From Cokeromyces recurvatus (taxonomy: Eukaryota; Mucoromycota; Mucoromycetes; Mucorales; Mucoraceae): a stretch of DNA of 64,000 bases. Below are positions 59,260-64,000 of this stretch, piece by piece. Numbering within the stretch: position 1 is the first letter of the stretch; every line of letters starts with the position of its first letter. The notes beneath the pieces were generated by a model. It saw nothing but the letters and a program-made list of their open reading frames with translations. It was not told where the DNA came from and searched no databases. The DNA is taken from NCBI RefSeq assembly GCF_025118155.1, contig NW_026251394.1, forward strand, positions 620,001 to 684,000. Reading direction: 5' to 3'. Both the position numbers and the translations under genes were made by a program.

Positions 59260-62200
59260 TTATCTTCTCCAATACTGAGCCCATTTGTGTACTGTTTCCA
59301 TTATTTGTGGAAATAATGCATTTACACTTTCTGATATCAATCCTCTAAAATAAGCAATAGCTGCTTCTTCAGATAAATCAAGTCTAAACTTTTCTTGTAC
59401 CTAAAAATAAATAAATAAAATGAAATGAGGTTATCAAAAGAAAAAAAAAAGCACTTGATAGACTAGAATTGTCATGGACTTTACTTTCATTACGGCTTTT
59501 TCAGGTTCAATTTTAATGTCAGGAATGTTGGCATCAACCATCAAAGAAAACAAGTTCAAAATGAGATTAGCATTCCTACGTAAAGTTGTGAAGGCAGTAT
59601 AACAATATTGTTGGAAATTTAAATAATGAGGTGAATTAGCTCCTCCCATGGCTTCAATCATTTCTTTACATAACTTCATGGGTGGAGGAAAAGGCTTTGG
59701 ATCTCGACCAAGAATAAAACCGAAATCAACATGAAATAGATGACCATCAGGAGATAATAATAAATTATCTAAATGTCGATCACCTACACCTAATAAATAT
59801 GTAATAACACAATATCCAGCTATTCATGTGATTATTGTTATCCATTAGTATACATGTGCGAATTAGTCAATGTCCTTTTTTTTTTTTTGTTCATTTACCA
59901 CAACTGCGTGTATAAGTTTCCATTACTTTAGGATCAATACCATATACATTTCCCGGTTCAGAACTAGGATGATGTTTCTGAAAGTAACTCAAGACATTAT
60001 TTTGATGTTCATTTAAAACAGTTGCTAAAGAACTTGAATGAATGAATTGCATCAAACCTTGATCAACACCAGTGGCTAATACTTTATAAGGAGTTAACTT
60101 TAGATCTAAATTCTCTTTCAGTAACAGTTTATCCATCAAGGAAATGATTTGAATGACCAACTGATCTTGTCGTAAATCATCACCAAATTTAAAAATAATT
60201 GGATATTCTGAACCGTCTACACATTGAAATGTGATCCTTAAAGGCTGAAGATTACTATTAAATACACTTGATTTAGCTAATAAGAAAAAAAAAAAGAAAG
60301 ATATTAGTTTTAGAACATTATACATTATATTATCTTACAAGGAATAATGCCAATAACAGTCTTTGTAGGATCTAGTGGAAGAGTTAAAGCACTAAATTCT
60401 GAAAGCTTTCTTTTGGGATCTACTATTTTAGCTCTTAATTGATCAATCTGAATAAAAAAGATGAGTATATATTCTACTAAAGAATCATTTATACCTTCTT
60501 AAGTCGAGGCTCTTTCATCGTACGAACTTCCATAGCTAATTTTGAGAGTTGAGCAATCAGTTCACCTTGACTTCTTAATCCATCTCTTCTGTTATAACCA
60601 TTGGGTATCTCTAAAAGATCTTGAAAATAATGATAGGCGACCTTGGCGTATAATTTACCATATACTTTATCTGCACATTCTACCATAACATACCTAAGTA
60701 ATAGAACATAATCAGTGTATATTTGACTTTTTTTTTTTGTATTTATTTTACCAATGTAAGTAAGTGCCTAGAATAGGATTACTTATAGCACGATCAATCA
60801 AGAATTGAACAAGAGAAGAGCTATTTGGATCAGGATCCTTATCATCTGTATATTCAAATTTTAAAGCTTGAACTAATTGTAACAAATATAATAACAGATC
60901 CTATAATAATATATGTGTATATGATAGTTTATATAACATATAAATGTATATACAACTAAAATAATAATAAAAAAAACACACACACATACATCATCATCGG
61001 CCTTTTTTAATTGATTAACAGCATAAGAACGAACTGCTCTATTTTCAAATTCTTTTCCTAGAAGCTCTAAAGCATCATCAACATCAATATCGACCCAAAG
61101 AGGTAATAAATCAACTGCTTGTCTAATTTCGATAGGATCTGTCCAAACGACACATTTCAAGAATTTTGTTAAAGCCTTATCAGGAGAGGGAAAAGAATTA
61201 AAACTTTTTTTTTTTTTATCTTTTTTTCATTCTTTTTTTTTTTACTCTTTTTTCTCTGGTAAGATAAAATCTAAATTTCCAAACTAAATCCTTTTCTTCT
61301 GGTGTCAAGTTTTGAGTTGGTGGATATGACATGATACTCTATAAATAAAAGTAAACTTTTTCTTTAAGAAAAAAAAAAAGTATTCTTTATACACATAGAT
61401 GTATATGTCTTACGTTTAATTCATCACGTATTTTAGGATTTGGCTTAAGATCTCGATCAAGAGGACCATTACGATGACTACGTACTAAACGACGATGTTT
61501 GGCTTCTACTGGATTGTCTCTTTGTATATCAGGATCAAGTACAAGAGAATATTGATGTGATACATGATGATGATTTATAGTCTCAGGATAGATTTGTTGA
61601 CTTAAAGCTGTCCTCAGAGGAATTTGTGGCTGCTCTGTCCCAGTTATTGCTGATGTAAAAGAAAAAGGTCCCGGTAAATCGTATTCCTAATTAAACAAAA
61701 AATAGAGTAACAAAGGAAGGAAAGTATGTAAATAAATATAATATAGGATGAAAAAAAAAGGAATGAAAGTCTTTCTTTCTTTCTTTCTTTCTCTCTCTTT
61801 CTGGAATTTTTTTTTTTTACCATTTCACCGTACACAATAGGGAAATCAAATTTAGGTAGATCAACATACAAAGCCAAGTCAGTCAAGGTATGAGATACTT
61901 TCTAAACAAGAATGCAAGTTAGTAAACGAATGGAAATGCTATTAAAAGGGAAAGGTAGAGGGGAATTCAATTTAAATACTTTATGAATATTTTCGATTTG
62001 TCTAAACGCCATCACATCAAGCCATTCTTCAGGGCATATATCACCACAATCGTATCGCTTAACAAGCTATACATATATAAAAGATAAATAAGTAGTTGGT
62101 TAATTTATTTAAGGTAAAACTTACTTTTTCAAGTTTATCCATTTCATTATCATTCTTTTTTAATTTACTTGGTGTAGACGTATTATGATTTCCATCTGCT

Positions 62201-62892
62201 TCACAGTTTGCCCAAAGATATAATTTATGCTTACCCTTTCGAAGTGTACTATAAATATGAATAAGGCAACTTTTTTTTTTAAAAAAGAAAAAGAAACAAA
62301 GAAATGATGAAAGAAATGAAGAAAAAAAAAAGGGGGCTTACAATTGTTTGCTAAATATTTGTAGTGTAGTTCCTCCAACAGGCTTCACTTTACGTGGCCC
62401 AATAGTATCCCATACTGTGATAGCAAACTGTGCTGATGAAGGTAATTCACAATATTTAATAGGTAAAGTCAACCATTCATTCCAACTAGATGCAATAGTA
62501 GTAGAATAAATTTCTAGTTTATTACTATTATTATTATTATAAGTGTACCTCCAATGATGTTTAAAAGGTTTATAACTCGTTTTTACAGGTACAGTTAAAG
62601 GTTTATTATCACCGAATATTTGAACAGTTACATATAATTCAGGTAACATTCTATAGTATTATATTGATGAGATTAAACAAATTCATGTCTATTGCATCAA
62701 TGTAAAAAATTATGCAAATTTACTCATTATCTTGGTCGGAACCATATTTTCCTTCTAAAGTCGAACTATATACACATATATAGATATAGGTATATTCAGT
62801 TAAAAAAATAGTATGTGTATATATAAATAAACTGACATTCGAATAGTGACAGGTAATTGTACATCTTTTGTTAAACAATATGAAAAATCCAT
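59260..62892 (-). CDS. VPS34: Class III phosphatidylinositol 3-kinase Vps34
   Basis: Fifteen exons: 62837-62892, 62724-62765, 62342-62650, 62125-62248, 61980-62066, 61821-61901, 61414-61686, 61246-61338, 60990-61175, 60752-60900, 60495-60693, 60339-60447, 59899-60276, 59485-59819 and 59260-59400; phases all close, 853 residues. C2-type N-terminal domain ([37 protein letters not shown]), PIK helical domain ([19 protein letters not shown]), and the lipid kinase with [31 protein letters not shown] (catalytic loop) and [11 protein letters not shown] (activation loop). The C terminus, [12 protein letters not shown], is the conserved membrane-binding helix. It makes PI3P for endosome sorting and autophagy. 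Intron 8 is A-rich and easily misread as coding. Confidence 0.96.
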
Positions 62893-63264
62893 TCTTATTT
62901 AATTAACTGGGTTGATCAAGTAAAAAAAAAAAAAAAAAAAGGAAAAGAAAAAAAAAAAAGAAAAAAAAATGATGATCATATATTTTGTGACTTGTATTAT
63001 GAAACATATAATAATGATTTATTATCAACTGAAACAACCTTAACAAATGAGGGGACCCTTCTTTTTCTTTATAACAAAAAAGGACACATTTTGATGATAC
63101 AAGTGTATATTTTAGAAAGCCCTTATAACATTTATTTATAATAGAATGGTGTGTAAATATAAGTTAGCAACAACAGAGCTATTATCGTAGTTAAGATTCC
63201 AAGCAAGCAAGCAAACAAGCAGTAGTGTTATTTTATAGACATGAGTATTCTTCTTCGGTTTTTG

Positions 63265-63297
<33 letters not shown>

Positions 63298-63413
63298 AGA
63301 GAGAGGGCAACTATAAATACTATTACTATTGCTACAACTATAACATGTCCTTTTTTTTTCTTTCTTTCTTTCTCTCTTTTAAATATATATACATATATAT
63401 TCTTCCTTTTTCT
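62893..63413. other. Divergent promoter region
   Basis: Lies between the starts of VPS34 and the edge gene. Purine-rich A/G tracts (62920-62970, 63267-63306) and a pyrimidine tract before the ATG at 63414. A 70-codon open frame at 63241-63453 covers the leader in another frame and is not a gene. Confidence 0.5.
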
Positions 63414-64000
63414 ATGTCAATCACAGATTCACCTTCACAAGATATTAAATTAACGCCAGATTCATTAGCTTCTTCTTCTATTGAACAAAGTCAGGAACAA
63501 TATCATCATCATCCTCATCATTCATTAAAAAAGCCCAGAAATTATAAATATTGGTCAGATAATGAAGTAAGAAGAATATTACATTGGTTAACATTACCAG
63601 AAAATGAAGGAAAATTAGTACGTAATAAAGCACAGGCATGTCGTGAAGTAGCCAAGGTATTATTTAATGGAGACGAATATATGGCTATCTCTATTAGGTC
63701 AAAATTGATGGCACTAGAAAAGGCGTTTCGAGAAGCAGAACAACTAAGGTTACAACTTGATCATCATAATGAAGCAATGATAAATGATAAAGTAAAAGAA
63801 GTCAACAAGTTCTATAAAGAATGTAAACAATTATTCGGTGGTATACAACAAAATGATTCAATCAATCACTCACCTACTAATAGACATTATCATTTACCAT
63901 CTTCTTCTCGTCTTGATAGTAATGATATTATTATATCAACACTTGATCATAATAATAAAAATTACTCAAATCCACTTTTACCGCCTCACTTGACGAATGA
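63414..64000 (+). CDS. Myb/SANT-like protein, 3' end outside window
   Basis: Open from the ATG at 63414 to the window end with no stop (195 codons seen). After a Ser/Gln/His-rich start (SQDIKLTPDSLASSS, QYHHHPHHS), residues about 40-110 contain KYWSDNEVRRILHWLTLP ... AQACREVAKVLF ... ISIRSKLMALEKAFREAEQL, the three-helix arrangement with a tryptophan of the fungal Myb/SANT-like (trihelix-type) DNA-binding proteins. The remainder is Asn/His/Ser-rich, low complexity. Probably a transcription regulator; partner sites unknown. Divergent from VPS34, 521 bp between the two starts. Confidence 0.7.
   Translation, partial: MSITDSPSQDIKLTPDSLASSSIEQSQEQYHHHPHHSLKKPRNYKYWSDNEVRRILHWLTLPENEGKLVRNKAQACREVAKVLFNGDEYMAISIRSKLMALEKAFREAEQLRLQLDHHNEAMINDKVKEVNKFYKECKQLFGGIQQNDSINHSPTNRHYHLPSSSRLDSNDIIISTLDHNNKNYSNPLLPPHLTN

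Noticed and set aside
61176..61245. Lys-rich extension within VPS34
   Set aside because: It is an A-rich intron: GTAAAA donor and GATAAG acceptor restore the conserved LTREKR-ALTKFL junction.

Overview
This window looks like nuclear DNA of an early-diverging fungus, most likely a Mucoromycota/Mucorales species. The reasons are a very AT-rich sequence, short (about 50-150 nt) GT-AG introns that often carry 20-40 nt A or T runs, a fungal Skn7-type response regulator, an ER Hsp70 ending in HDEL, and transposon fossils (Tc1/IS630-type, LINE, chromovirus) of the kind common in these genomes. All of this is inferred from sequence reading; no database search was run. Gene models were spliced by hand and their reading phases checked.

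Layout. 1-9.6 kb: a RuvC-like edge fragment, an LRR protein, YAE1, a LINE fossil, cytidine deaminase, mitochondrial IF-3 and PANB. 9.8-13.6 kb: an accessory stretch with two copies of a broken DDE transposase, a 44-bp tandem repeat, an LTR-like element, an unidentified fossil and a LINE 3' end. 13.8-15.3 kb: alanine-glyoxylate aminotransferase. 15.3-24.8 kb: a gene-poor island with two solo LTRs in opposite orientation, a Tc1/mariner fossil, a chromovirus fossil with chromodomain, a structured GC-rich block, and one functional-looking gene, the initiator tRNA-Met.

24.8-64 kb is a dense housekeeping region: PEX6, ARP10 (dynactin), BiP, a two-repeat small protein, TTC27/EMW1, a CHK2/Rad53-like FHA kinase, a membrane GNAT protein, mitochondrial DNA polymerase gamma, PEX13, SKN7, SF3B4, a coiled-coil polyQ protein, GGC1, a nitronate monooxygenase, VPS34 and a truncated Myb-like gene at the edge. 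Genes are individually transcribed with no operons; several neighbours converge with 60-210 bp between stops.

Functional themes are peroxisome biogenesis (PEX6, PEX13, possibly AGT), mitochondrial information processing (IF-3, DNA polymerase gamma, GTP/GDP carrier) and stress/DNA damage signalling (SKN7, CHK2-like, BiP). These are probably not clusters. I see no clear new multi-gene system. The best leads are the duplicated-repeat small protein, the opposed solo LTRs next to the initiator tRNA, the mosaic transposase copies, the RuvC-like fragment and the homopolymer-rich introns.
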